From NCBI GenBank assembly GCA_900546825.1, contig UREE01000027.1, positions 1-24,388 on the forward strand: 24,388 nucleotides of DNA, written 5' to 3'. The notes under the pieces are model-generated. The model searched no databases and had not been told where the DNA came from. It saw only the letters and a list, made by a program, of their open reading frames with translations. Positions 8,440 through 15,298 of the stretch are shown here, in pieces. Within the stretch, counting starts at the first letter, position 1. Each line of letters begins with the position of its first letter. The position numbers and the translations under genes are program-made. This stretch comes from an uncultured Collinsella sp. Its GTDB lineage: Bacteria; Actinomycetota; Coriobacteriia; Coriobacteriales; Coriobacteriaceae.

Positions 8440-8470
8440 ATCATAGCACAGCATCAAACAGATGTTCGAA
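8440..8470 (-). promoter_or_regulatory. Putative promoter of the Shango operon with LexA/SOS-type operator
   Basis: Reading the minus strand, TCGAACATCTGTTTGA (8469-8454) differs at one position from the symmetric form TCGAAC-N4-GTTCGA of the Gram-positive and actinobacterial LexA box. Downstream on the same strand is a good minus-10 hexamer TATGAT (8445-8440), placing transcription start about 30 bases before the GTG of sngA. The box covers the weak minus-35 region, where bound LexA would block RNA polymerase. Promoter position and regulator are inferred. Confidence 0.6.
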
Positions 8471-8490
8471 ATACCGCTGCGTTGATAGAT

Positions 8491-9207
8491 TTAGAACAGG
8501 AGGGCGTAGATGACGGCGATGACGACGGAGGGAAGCATATTGGCCGTGCGGAAGGTCTGAGGACGGATGAGGTTGACGCCGACGCAGAAGATGAGCATGG
8601 AGCCTACGAGCGAAAGGCTGTTGAGGGCCGCTGCGGTCATGATGGGGGAGAGCGCGCCGGCAAACAGCGTGATCGTCCCCTGGAACACGGTGACGGGCAG
8701 GGCGGAGAAGATGCAGCCGCGGCCAAGCGAGGCCGTCATGGTGCAGACGATGATGCAGTCCAGTGCGCCCTTGAGGGCAAGCGTTGACCAGTCGCCGAGC
8801 AGGCCGTCCTGAATCGATCCCACAATGGCCATGGCGCCGATGCACACGGTGAGTGAAGTCGAGACAAAAGCGTTGGTAAATTCGTTATCGCCCTCACTGC
8901 CAGTCTTGCGCTTGAGCCATTCGCCAAGGTTCTCGATGGCGGCCTCCAAGTTGATGGCCTCGCCGATGAGCGAACCGAGCGCAAATGAGACGATGAGCAT
9001 GGTGGTACCGGTGGTCGCTAGCGCCTTTCCATCGATGATGAGCATCTTTTGCATGGTGCCGCTCAGGCCGATAAACAGGACGCACAGCCCCGATGCTTTC
9101 ATGAGCGTGTCTTGGATGCGCGGTGTAATGAAGCGGCCGCCCGCTAATCCCAAAAGACCGCCCGCAACTAAAAGCGCAACGTTGATGATTGTTCCCAAGC
9201 CCGGCAT
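8491..9207 (-). CDS. DUF554 domain-containing integral membrane protein
   Basis: A protein of 238 residues. The start is placed at the ATG before PGLGTIINVAL because AGGAGGG lies just upstream and DUF554 proteins begin this way; the frame continues further upstream without a comparable site. Several hydrophobic helices are visible, including INVALLVAGGLLGLAGG near the N-terminus, a glycine-rich LCVLFIGLSG segment and a last helix running to the C-terminus. The family (B. subtilis YdfK, E. coli YqgA) consists of six- to seven-helix membrane proteins of unknown function, possibly transporters. It ends 88 bases before the start codon of sngA, with the sngA promoter in between, so the two are separately transcribed. 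It may be co-transcribed with the surface locus upstream or use its own promoter near the dyads at 9225-9302. Confidence 0.88.
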   Translation of the reverse strand: MPGLGTIINVALLVAGGLLGLAGGRFITPRIQDTLMKASGLCVLFIGLSGTMQKMLIIDGKALATTGTTMLIVSFALGSLIGEAINLEAAIENLGEWLKRKTGSEGDNEFTNAFVSTSLTVCIGAMAIVGSIQDGLLGDWSTLALKGALDCIIVCTMTASLGRGCIFSALPVTVFQGTITLFAGALSPIMTAAALNSLSLVGSMLIFCVGVNLIRPQTFRTANMLPSVVIAVIYALLF

Positions 9208-9224
9208 GAGCCCTCCTGTATTGA

Positions 9225-9237
9225 TGCCAACGTGGCA
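9225..9237. promoter_or_regulatory. Palindrome in the leader of the DUF554 gene
   Basis: TGCCAACGTGGCA is a perfect 5-bp inverted repeat with a 3-base centre, lying 17 bases before the DUF554 start codon and just upstream of the ribosome binding site. It could be an operator or a small leader hairpin. No regulator can be named. Confidence 0.35.
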
Positions 9238-9276
9238 ATCGTAGCAGAACGAAATGCGAGGCACATCGCGACTCAT

Positions 9277-9302
9277 CTAATACGTTATATAAGTGGTATT
9301 AG
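9277..9302. promoter_or_regulatory. AT-rich dyad between the surface locus and the DUF554 gene
   Basis: CTAATAC (9277-9283) and GTATTAG (9296-9302) form a perfect 7-bp inverted repeat with a 12-base AT-rich centre (GTTATATAAGTG). This is the most AT-rich spot in the area and lies in a 118-base gap between genes. It looks like a regulator-binding dyad at a promoter rather than a terminator, since no T tract follows on either strand. Confidence 0.4.
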
Positions 9303-9325
9303 GAATGATGCGCAGCATTTAAGCC

Positions 9326-10756
9326 TCAGGTGGTTGTCGGGACATAGGGATAGTAGTCAAAGCGCAGTGTCATAAGCCGCTGTGGGGATTCAATAGCCGC
9401 GGCGATGATATTGGCATCGCGGGCACGATCAAACCCTTCGAGTTCGATCTGATACGAGACGTCTTGCATAATGTCCAGACGTCGCCAGGCTAGAAGTGTG
9501 TCGCCATCGAATTCCAAAGTCTTGCTTCCGTCTGGGGCAACGGCGTATAGACGCAGTTTAGCGGTGGTTGCAGGGTCGACAACCGTGACCTTTTTAATTT
9601 CGTTTCGAGTATTCTTGGCGCCCAACAAGGTGAGCAGTGTTGGGGCCACGACCTCGCCCGATGGCAAAAAGACGACTTCGATGGATTCGGGAAATGCGAT
9701 GATGGCCGACTTGCGGACGGGCTGATTGGCGGCGGCAACTTCGATGCTCGCGGCGTCGATGACCTCTGTGTGGTCGAGGGCGGCAAGCACGCAGCAGTTA
9801 CCTTCATCGATCTCCTGAGGATCAGCAAGCCCCAGACTGTCCGCGAGCTCGGGATCGTTTGGACCGGTAGCGGGCTCATTCGGCGCTTCGAAAGAAGCTG
9901 GGACGCTGTTTGTCGGCGACGGCGTGTCGCCCGCACCTGCTTCTTTGTCCGTGCTCTCTTCTTGTATGGTTGCGTTGATGGGTTCGTCGTTTGAGGGGAG
10001 CGTCTTGGCGTCAAGCGCGGAGGGGAGAATTCCGATGGCTCCGGATCCGTTCCACTCCATTTCGAGAAGCGCCGGGTCGGCAAGAATGCGTTGCCTGCTT
10101 TGCGCGTGGGCATCGATTTCAATAGGGCCTGCCTCTATCCCTCGTGTAAGGCTGAGTGATCCGGCTGGCTTCTCGAAATGAGCGTCTGTATCTTTGGTGC
10201 TGGCGGCGTAGAACAGCAGGGACGTTTCTCCCGCCGCGATGGCATCGGTGCCGGCTTTGGCCAGCCGCAACGATGCCGTGAATGAGAGGGTGGGCTGCGT
10301 GTCGTCTGCATTCGCGGCGGCGCAGCCCAGACATATACCGCCTCCTTTCTCGAAAAACGCACCGTCAAAGGCGACCTTCGCTCCGTTCGCCGAGTCATCG
10401 ACCGAAGCGATATCGATGCGCAACCCCAAATCGCACGGATCGCCATCTGCATCGAGCACAATCGAGCGCCACGTGCAGACGGCGCACCCCGCCTGGGAGC
10501 CGTTTGCCTTGTTCGAACGATTGATATCCACGACTATCGAGCCGTCCGTATTACGACGAAGGCATCCCGAGGTTGAGATTGCGGCCTGTGCGATCGAAAA
10601 ACGCTTGCACGCAATGGCGCTCGACGGATTTGGTGCGGAGCTTAGGGCTGCTGGTAAGGAGTCTGCCATGACGGGAGTCGCCCAAGCGGCGACAGGCGTT
10701 CCGGTTGCGAGCGCGCCGCAGAGTGCGACGACGGGCAAAAGGTTCTTCGATGCCAT
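9326..10756 (-). CDS. Secreted cysteine-rich surface protein of unknown function
   Basis: A protein of 476 residues, not recognised. The start is ATG after AAGGAG with a five-base spacer. Residues about 1-30 form a signal peptide (hydrophobic LLPVVALCGALATG, then AWA and VMA as possible cleavage sites). The N-terminal half of the mature protein has seven cysteines, including CAVC and CLGC pairs, and beta-rich sequence. Residues about 245-330 are an acidic, Pro/Ser/Thr/Glu-rich low-complexity linker, followed by a second beta-rich module preceded by GNCCV. No sortase motif or C-terminal membrane helix is visible, so it is released or held non-covalently. It is the last gene of the surface locus, 39 bases after the LAQTG-anchored gene. 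Disulfide-stabilised adhesin or structural protein is a guess only. Confidence 0.7.
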   Translation of the reverse strand: MASKNLLPVVALCGALATGTPVAAWATPVMADSLPAALSSAPNPSSAIACKRFSIAQAAISTSGCLRRNTDGSIVVDINRSNKANGSQAGCAVCTWRSIVLDADGDPCDLGLRIDIASVDDSANGAKVAFDGAFFEKGGGICLGCAAANADDTQPTLSFTASLRLAKAGTDAIAAGETSLLFYAASTKDTDAHFEKPAGSLSLTRGIEAGPIEIDAHAQSRQRILADPALLEMEWNGSGAIGILPSALDAKTLPSNDEPINATIQEESTDKEAGAGDTPSPTNSVPASFEAPNEPATGPNDPELADSLGLADPQEIDEGNCCVLAALDHTEVIDAASIEVAAANQPVRKSAIIAFPESIEVVFLPSGEVVAPTLLTLLGAKNTRNEIKKVTVVDPATTAKLRLYAVAPDGSKTLEFDGDTLLAWRRLDIMQDVSYQIELEGFDRARDANIIAAAIESPQRLMTLRFDYYPYVPTTT

Positions 10757-10795
10757 GGGGTCTCCTTAGCTAATTTAGTGTGGCCTGTCCGTGTT

Positions 10796-11056
10796 TCATT
10801 TCTGGCTGCGTTTGATGTGCAGACCGAGGCCGGCGGTTCCCGCGCCTGCTGCCGTGGCGCCTGCTGCCAAGAGCCATCGTCTGTCGCCTGTCTGAGCCAA
10901 CGGTTCCTCGCGGCAGCCGCGGTCGAGCTCCGAGAGGTCGACCGTCACCTGCGTGGCGGCCTGCGCCTGTTCTTGCTGGGCAAAGGCCATGGCTGGCCCA
11001 AACGCTAGGATACTGACGGCGGCGGCCAGGGCGACGGCCTTATGCCGTGTGCGCAC
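10796..11056 (-). CDS. Very short sortase-anchored surface protein (LAQTG motif)
   Basis: A protein of 86 residues. A basic N-terminus (RTRHK), a hydrophobic core and an AFA-type cleavage site make a clear signal peptide. The C-terminus has LAQTGD, a hydrophobic Ala/Gly-rich stretch and a basic tail ending KRSQK, the arrangement of a sortase substrate; LAxTG resembles the class E sortase consensus of actinobacteria. Only about 25 residues lie between signal peptide and anchor, so this would be a minimal wall-linked peptide. The GTG start gives the best signal peptide; an in-frame TTG (11086) is the alternative, and no strong ribosome binding site decides. The start overlaps the end of the preceding gene by 17 bases, suggesting coupling. 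No sortase gene is in the window. Confidence 0.68.
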   Translation of the reverse strand: MRTRHKAVALAAAVSILAFGPAMAFAQQEQAQAATQVTVDLSELDRGCREEPLAQTGDRRWLLAAGATAAGAGTAGLGLHIKRSQK

Positions 11057-11639
11057 CGGGCTCGACCGTCCAGGTGATCGTTGCAACCTGATCGCCTTCG
11101 CCGGTTACGCGGAAGATGTCGCGCGTGACGCGGGCGACGTTTCCGCTTGTCTTGAGCTTAATTTTGTCCGTGCCGCCGGCAATGCCCTGGTAGCCCATGT
11201 CGAAGGCTGCATTCTTGGAAAGATCGAGGCCCGTCTCCTGCATTGCGGCGCTGGCGTTCTGGAGTGCGCCGTTGGGGCCGACCTTAAAGTCGATGGAATT
11301 CTGCGCGGTTCCGGCCTTGGCGTCGGCGGCAATGGTCCAGGTGTTCATGGCGTCGATCTTCATGTTGGTGACATGGATGCCGTAGGCCGAATGATTGTCG
11401 ATGGTGGTCGCGTCTTCTGAGGGGCCCTGAAGCGTGCCGTCGGCCTTGGCGACGAAGGGAATAACCGTCGGAACTTTGAACTCTACGTTGTCGATCTCGG
11501 TCCTGACCATTACTTTTGTGGTTCCAACGCGCCCGGCTGCCAGAGCTGGCGTCGGGGCGGCGCCCATTGCGAGCGCGAGCGCGAGCCCTGCGCCCACGAC
11601 GAGCGCTCTGGCTCCGTTCATGTTCCTCGTGATGTCCAT
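11040..11639 (-). CDS. Secreted surface protein, probable wall- or fibre-associated component
   Basis: A protein of 199 residues with a signal peptide (hydrophobic ALVVGAGLALALAMGAA, cleavage near ALAAG) and a beta-rich mature part with almost no cysteine. The repeating style, VPTVIPFVAKADGTLQGPSE followed by NHSAYGIHVTNMKIDA, resembles small secreted proteins found in Gram-positive surface-protein clusters, but I cannot assign a named family. It starts at ATG after AAAGGAAC and lies 90 bases downstream of the membrane-anchored gene, with a GC-rich hairpin in that gap. Its end overlaps the LAQTG gene. A structural or matrix role is inferred from export and neighbours only. Confidence 0.72.
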   Translation of the reverse strand: MDITRNMNGARALVVGAGLALALAMGAAPTPALAAGRVGTTKVMVRTEIDNVEFKVPTVIPFVAKADGTLQGPSEDATTIDNHSAYGIHVTNMKIDAMNTWTIAADAKAGTAQNSIDFKVGPNGALQNASAAMQETGLDLSKNAAFDMGYQGIAGGTDKIKLKTSGNVARVTRDIFRVTGEGDQVATITWTVEPGAHTA

Positions 11640-11659
11640 GGTCGTTCCTTTCTATTCGC

Positions 11660-11676
11660 CGCGGGCCGTCCCCGCG
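11660..11676 (-). other. GC-rich hairpin in the leader of the 199-residue secreted protein gene
   Basis: CGCGGG and CCCGCG form a perfect 6-bp stem with a 5-base loop, placed about 20 bases before the start codon and close to the ribosome binding site. No T tract follows, so it is not an intrinsic terminator. It could protect the downstream mRNA or damp translation. Confidence 0.4.
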
Positions 11677-11729
11677 ATGATTGGACGAATGCTGGTGAAT
11701 TGCGTGCGGTGCCGCGTCGGCCGAAAAAG

Positions 11730-12239
11730 CTAGTTCTCGGCTTGCTCAACCCGTACCTTGACACGTGTCGGATTGCCGTGGCTGTCGAGGGTCTTGGCAT
11801 CGAGTGCCTGGATCTCGATGTATGCCTCGCCTTCTTTGATGTCGCCGGCGGGGCACGTCTCGATTGTCTTGCCGGTCTCGACCACACCGGATTCGTACAT
11901 GGTCTCGTCGTTTTGGATGACGCGGAATCGCTGGGGAAATTTATTGTCTTGGACGTTTTGCACGTTGACGCGCAGCTTGCCGTCCTCCTGTAGCTGAGCG
12001 ACCGGCGCGACCGAAATCGTCATCATGTTGTCGCGGACGATGGCATCGAGCTCATCTTGGATTTCTTGTCGCGATTTGCCCTCTGCCGTCGTGACTGAGG
12101 CGCCCGCTTCGGGCACGGGCTGCGACTGCCAGGCGTATAGCCCTACGGCGATGAGGGCGCAGACGATAGCCAGGCAGACAACGACGAGTTTCTTGCGACG
12201 CCCCAGTCCTGCGAGGCGGGGCGGCTTCTTCGCACTCAT
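11730..12239 (-). CDS. Small membrane-anchored extracytoplasmic protein
   Basis: A protein of 169 residues. A basic N-terminus (GRRKK) and one hydrophobic helix (about 20-41, LVVVCLAIVCALIAVGLYA) make a membrane anchor or uncleaved signal; the rest is a single soluble domain outside the cell. The order of segments, an EIQDELDAIV helix, MMTISVAPVA, ESGVVETGKTIE and IQALDAKTLDSHG, resembles small surface-locus proteins that recur in Firmicutes, as far as I can tell by eye. Its ATG overlaps the stop of the preceding gene (ATGA), so translation is coupled. It may anchor or assemble the secreted proteins encoded downstream. Confidence 0.7.
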   Translation of the reverse strand: MSAKKPPRLAGLGRRKKLVVVCLAIVCALIAVGLYAWQSQPVPEAGASVTTAEGKSRQEIQDELDAIVRDNMMTISVAPVAQLQEDGKLRVNVQNVQDNKFPQRFRVIQNDETMYESGVVETGKTIETCPAGDIKEGEAYIEIQALDAKTLDSHGNPTRVKVRVEQAEN

Positions 12240-12532
12240 GCGGCGTCCTTGGTGGTGTAGACACGTGCGAACGTGGACGGGTCCGCTCCAAAGAGCATGT
12301 GAAGCATCAGGCGGCGCGAGTAGATGAGCTCGTCAAAGTCGTGAGGGAGCTCGATGTCGTGGATACGCGCGATGTGGTGGGCGAGCGCCGAGAACGACTC
12401 GGGGTCGCAGATAACATCGGTGGTGACGTGGTAGACCGCCGTATCGGGGAACGCCTCTTCGTCGAAAGGCAGGAGATAGGGATCGTCGTCGACCTCGATG
12501 GCGACGCCGTACTGGGGCCAGTAATATGCCAT
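12236..12532 (-). CDS. Small cytoplasmic protein, possibly DUF559/restriction-endonuclease-like
   Basis: A protein of 98 residues, first gene of the surface locus, with GGGAGG five bases before its ATG. It has no signal peptide or membrane helix. The sequence YWPQYGVAIEVDDDP followed by a strand YHVTTDVI and a helix beginning DPESFSALAHHIA resembles the C-terminal core of DUF559/Vsr-like endonuclease folds, in which a strand ending in ExD is followed by another strand. The residues expected for a full PD-(D/E)xK active site are not all present and the protein is short, so it may be a non-catalytic remnant or unrelated. Its tight overlap with a membrane protein gene is odd for a nuclease. Confidence 0.6.
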   Translation of the reverse strand: MAYYWPQYGVAIEVDDDPYLLPFDEEAFPDTAVYHVTTDVICDPESFSALAHHIARIHDIELPHDFDELIYSRRLMLHMLFGADPSTFARVYTTKDAA

Positions 12533-12878
12533 GGGAACCTCCCTGCTTCTGGGGCCATAACTTCTATCGGTTTTGGTTGTCGACGCCGACCGTATCAGCC
12601 GCTACTTGACCAATTTCTGACCAAATGCTTGACGGATTGACATCTCCGCAGGTAAAAGGTGGAAAAAATTACTTCAACTTTTTTCGAGCGACAATCGAGC
12701 GGTCGGCGACGGCGGGGCGATATGTGTCAAAAGCATCGTCTGCCGAGGAAGCCTTGCCGTTCGCCGAATTGCACAAACGTAAAAATCGCCAATTATGGAG
12801 ACGGTCTCGAACACGTCGACGAAACGATGCGGTAACATCTCCCTGCAAACACTGTAGTTAGCTAAAGGGGGAGTTCGC
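12533..12878. promoter_or_regulatory. Divergent intergenic region with repeated TTGAC/GTCAA boxes
   Basis: This 346-base gap must hold promoters for the surface locus (minus) and for lctD (plus). Between 12606 and 12642 are four related boxes on the plus strand: TTGACC, CTGACC, TTGACG and TTGACA, at spacings of about 11, 12 and 8 bases, i.e. near one helical turn. A T/A-rich patch (12660-12682) follows. I found no minus-10/minus-35 pair strong enough to place a promoter with confidence; weak candidates near lctD are TTGCAC with AATTAT and a later TAACAT. No convincing gene is present here. Confidence 0.45.
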
Positions 12879-14480
12879 GTGTCTGCAACCATTAAACCCT
12901 TCACCGATGAGTTCGAAGAGTATGGCCGCGATGAATCTCGTGCATCGGGCGAAGCATCGAGCATCTCGTTTCCGACAACGGAAGACGAGGTCCGTGCCAT
13001 TTTGGAAACGCTCCATGCCGAGCGTGTCCCGGTAACGGTTCAGGGCGCCCGAACCGGCCTTGCCGCCGGTGCCGTGCCCCACGGTGGGCATATCCTCAAT
13101 ACTTCCCGTATGAATCGCTACTTGGGCCTTCGCCGCGATGAACAAGGCCAATTTCTGCTGCGCGTGGAGCCGGGCGTTGTGCTCTCGGAGCTGCGTAAGC
13201 AGCTGAGCAAGAAGGTACTGCCGACCGCTGGTTGGGACCAGGCATCGCTTGAGGCCTACGAGGAGTTCCAAGAGTCCCCCGAGCAGTTCTTTCCCACCGA
13301 TCCCACCGAGGCATCTGCCTGTCTGGGTGGCATGGCGGCATGCAACGCCTCCGGCGCCCGCAGCTACGCTTACGGCCCCATGCGCCCGCATATCACGGGA
13401 CTCCACGTCGCGCTGGCTGATGGCGATTTGCTTGAGCTTCAGCGCGGCGAGGCTTTTGCCCAGGACCGCCACCTGTCGCTCGTGACGGCAGCGGGCCGTA
13501 CGCTCGAGCTCGATCTTCCCGGCTATACCATGCCCGAGACAAAAAATGCCTCAGGCTATTTCGTTGCGGACGATATGGACGCCATCGACCTCTTTATCGG
13601 CGCGTGCGGCACGCTCGGCGTCATTACCGAGCTCGAGATCGCCCTGCAGGCGGCACCTTCGGTCGTATGGGGTGTGAGTTGCTTTTTCGATAGCGAGGAC
13701 AAGGCGGTGTCCTTTACCGATTCCGTGCGCCCTGTCCTGTCCCATGCGGCTGCCATCGAGTACTTCGATGCTGGCGCCCTGGATATTCTACGTCGTCAGC
13801 GTGAGCAGTCGACCGCGTTCGCCTCGCTGCCGGCGCTCGACAAAGAGGCCAAGGTCTGTGTCTACGTGGAGCTCGACTGCGACGACGAAGTTCAGGCGAC
13901 TGAGGAGCTGTATCACTTGGGGTGGGTACTAGAGCTTGCGGGCGGCAGCGACGATGCGACATGGGTCGCGCGCACCGAGGTCGATCGCGAGTGCCAGCGG
14001 TTCTTCCGCCACGCGGTGCCCGAGAGCGTCAACATGCTCATCGACGAGCGTCGCCGCACCGACCCCACCATTACCAAGCTGGGATCGGATATGTCGGTGC
14101 CCAATGCACGCCTTGCCGATGTCGTGGCCCTCTATCGCCGCACGCTGGCCGAAAGCGGGCTTGAGTCTGCTGCCTGGGGGCACATCGGTAACAACCATCT
14201 GCATGTGAACATCCTGCCGCGCGATGCGCAAGACTACCGTCGTGGTGGAGAGCTCTTTGCCCAGTGGGCTTCCGAGGTCACGGCCATGGGCGGTGCCGTT
14301 TCTGCCGAACACGGCGTCGGCAAGATCAAGGCGGGCTTCTTGGAGACGATGTACGGCCACGAGGCCATGGTCGAGTCGGCGCGCCTCAAACTCCAGCTCG
14401 ATCCTGCCGGCCAGTTGGGTCGCGGCAACCTGTTTACGGAGAAGCTCTTGGATGAACTCGTCCAGAAAGGGGGCGCGTGA
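12879..14480 (+). CDS. lctD: FAD-binding lactate dehydrogenase subunit of a confurcating LDH-Etf complex (GlcD/LctD type)
   Basis: A protein of 533 residues of the PCMH-type FAD oxidase family (GlcD, D-lactate dehydrogenase). The N-terminal FAD domain has PVTVQGARTGLAAGAVP and later GTLGVITELEIAL; the C-terminal cap has GHIGNNHLHVNILP and SAEHGVGKIKAGF, the family's metal/substrate and signature motifs. The GTG start follows AAAGGGGGAG. Its stop overlaps the EtfB region, and EtfB and EtfA follow directly, matching lctD, lctB and lctC of Acetobacterium woodii, where the complex oxidises lactate with NAD while using reduced ferredoxin to drive the reaction. A related 2-hydroxyacid could be the real substrate. 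It is longer than the A. woodii subunit as I recall it. Confidence 0.87.
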   Translation: MSATIKPFTDEFEEYGRDESRASGEASSISFPTTEDEVRAILETLHAERVPVTVQGARTGLAAGAVPHGGHILNTSRMNRYLGLRRDEQGQFLLRVEPGVVLSELRKQLSKKVLPTAGWDQASLEAYEEFQESPEQFFPTDPTEASACLGGMAACNASGARSYAYGPMRPHITGLHVALADGDLLELQRGEAFAQDRHLSLVTAAGRTLELDLPGYTMPETKNASGYFVADDMDAIDLFIGACGTLGVITELEIALQAAPSVVWGVSCFFDSEDKAVSFTDSVRPVLSHAAAIEYFDAGALDILRRQREQSTAFASLPALDKEAKVCVYVELDCDDEVQATEELYHLGWVLELAGGSDDATWVARTEVDRECQRFFRHAVPESVNMLIDERRRTDPTITKLGSDMSVPNARLADVVALYRRTLAESGLESAAWGHIGNNHLHVNILPRDAQDYRRGGELFAQWASEVTAMGGAVSAEHGVGKIKAGFLETMYGHEAMVESARLKLQLDPAGQLGRGNLFTEKLLDELVQKGGA

Positions 14481-14482
14481 AG

Positions 14483-15298
14483 ATGAGTGATTTCCATATG
14501 GTGGTGTGCGTCAAGGCGGTGCCCGGAAGCACCGAGGTCAAGATGGACCCCAAGACCAATACTATCGTGCGTGATGGCAAGCAGGCGGTCATTAATCCCT
14601 TCGATGCAAGTGCCCTCGAATGCGCGCTGGCGCTGAAGGACGACTTTATCGGCTTTGGCATGGATGTGCGCGTGACGGTGGTGTCGATGGGCATCCCCGC
14701 GACCGAGTCGCTGCTGCGCGACTGCATCGCTCGAGGCGCCGACGACGCGCTGCTGCTGACCGATCGCGCCTTTGCAGGTGCCGATACCCTGGCGACCACC
14801 TATGCTCTCAAATGCGGCATCGAGGCACTCGACGAGGACTTCGACCTGCTCATCTGCGGCAAGATGGCGGTGGATGGCGATACGGCCCAGATCGGCCCCG
14901 AGCTTGCCGGTGCCTTTGAGATTCCCTGCGTGACCGACGTGAGCTGCGTGCAAAGCGCGGGCTTTACGACGTGTGGCTCGCTGGCGCTCGTTCACGGATG
15001 CGATGCCGGCGAGGAGACGGTGTGTCTTGAGATGCCGTGCGCGATGACGACTGCCAAGGAGATTGGCCAGTTGCGTATGCCGAGTATTGCCGGTATTCGC
15101 GCGGCGGAGGAGGCGGACGTGCGCGTGGTCAGTGCCGCCGACGTGAACGCCGACCCCGCGCGTTGCGGTCTTGCCGGATCACCGACGCAGGTCGTGCGCT
15201 CGTTTGTGCCCGACCGTGACCAAACGTGCGAGGCCGTTGAGGGAACGGCGTCCGAGCAGGCGGTAAAACTTGCCAAGATTATTGAGGGGATGGCATAG
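14483..15298 (+). CDS. lctB: Electron transfer flavoprotein beta subunit, bifurcating type (EtfB/LctB)
   Basis: A protein of 271 residues. It opens with VVCVKAVPGSTEVKMDP, typical of EtfB, and contains AVDGDTAQIGPELAG, the motif seen in bifurcating Etfs that hold a second FAD. ATG at 14483 is preferred because AAGGGGG lies nine bases upstream; a GTG six bases earlier overlaps the lctD stop but is too close to that site. It would carry electrons between NAD(H), the lactate dehydrogenase flavin and the ferredoxin side on EtfA. The stop codon directly abuts the lctC start, so the three genes form one operon with coupled translation. Confidence 0.92.
   Translation: MSDFHMVVCVKAVPGSTEVKMDPKTNTIVRDGKQAVINPFDASALECALALKDDFIGFGMDVRVTVVSMGIPATESLLRDCIARGADDALLLTDRAFAGADTLATTYALKCGIEALDEDFDLLICGKMAVDGDTAQIGPELAGAFEIPCVTDVSCVQSAGFTTCGSLALVHGCDAGEETVCLEMPCAMTTAKEIGQLRMPSIAGIRAAEEADVRVVSAADVNADPARCGLAGSPTQVVRSFVPDRDQTCEAVEGTASEQAVKLAKIIEGMA

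Noticed and set aside
12625..12861. Small plus-strand open frame of 78 codons in the divergent intergenic region
   Set aside because: No ribosome binding site, mixed composition unlike real genes nearby, and it covers the putative promoter area of lctD.
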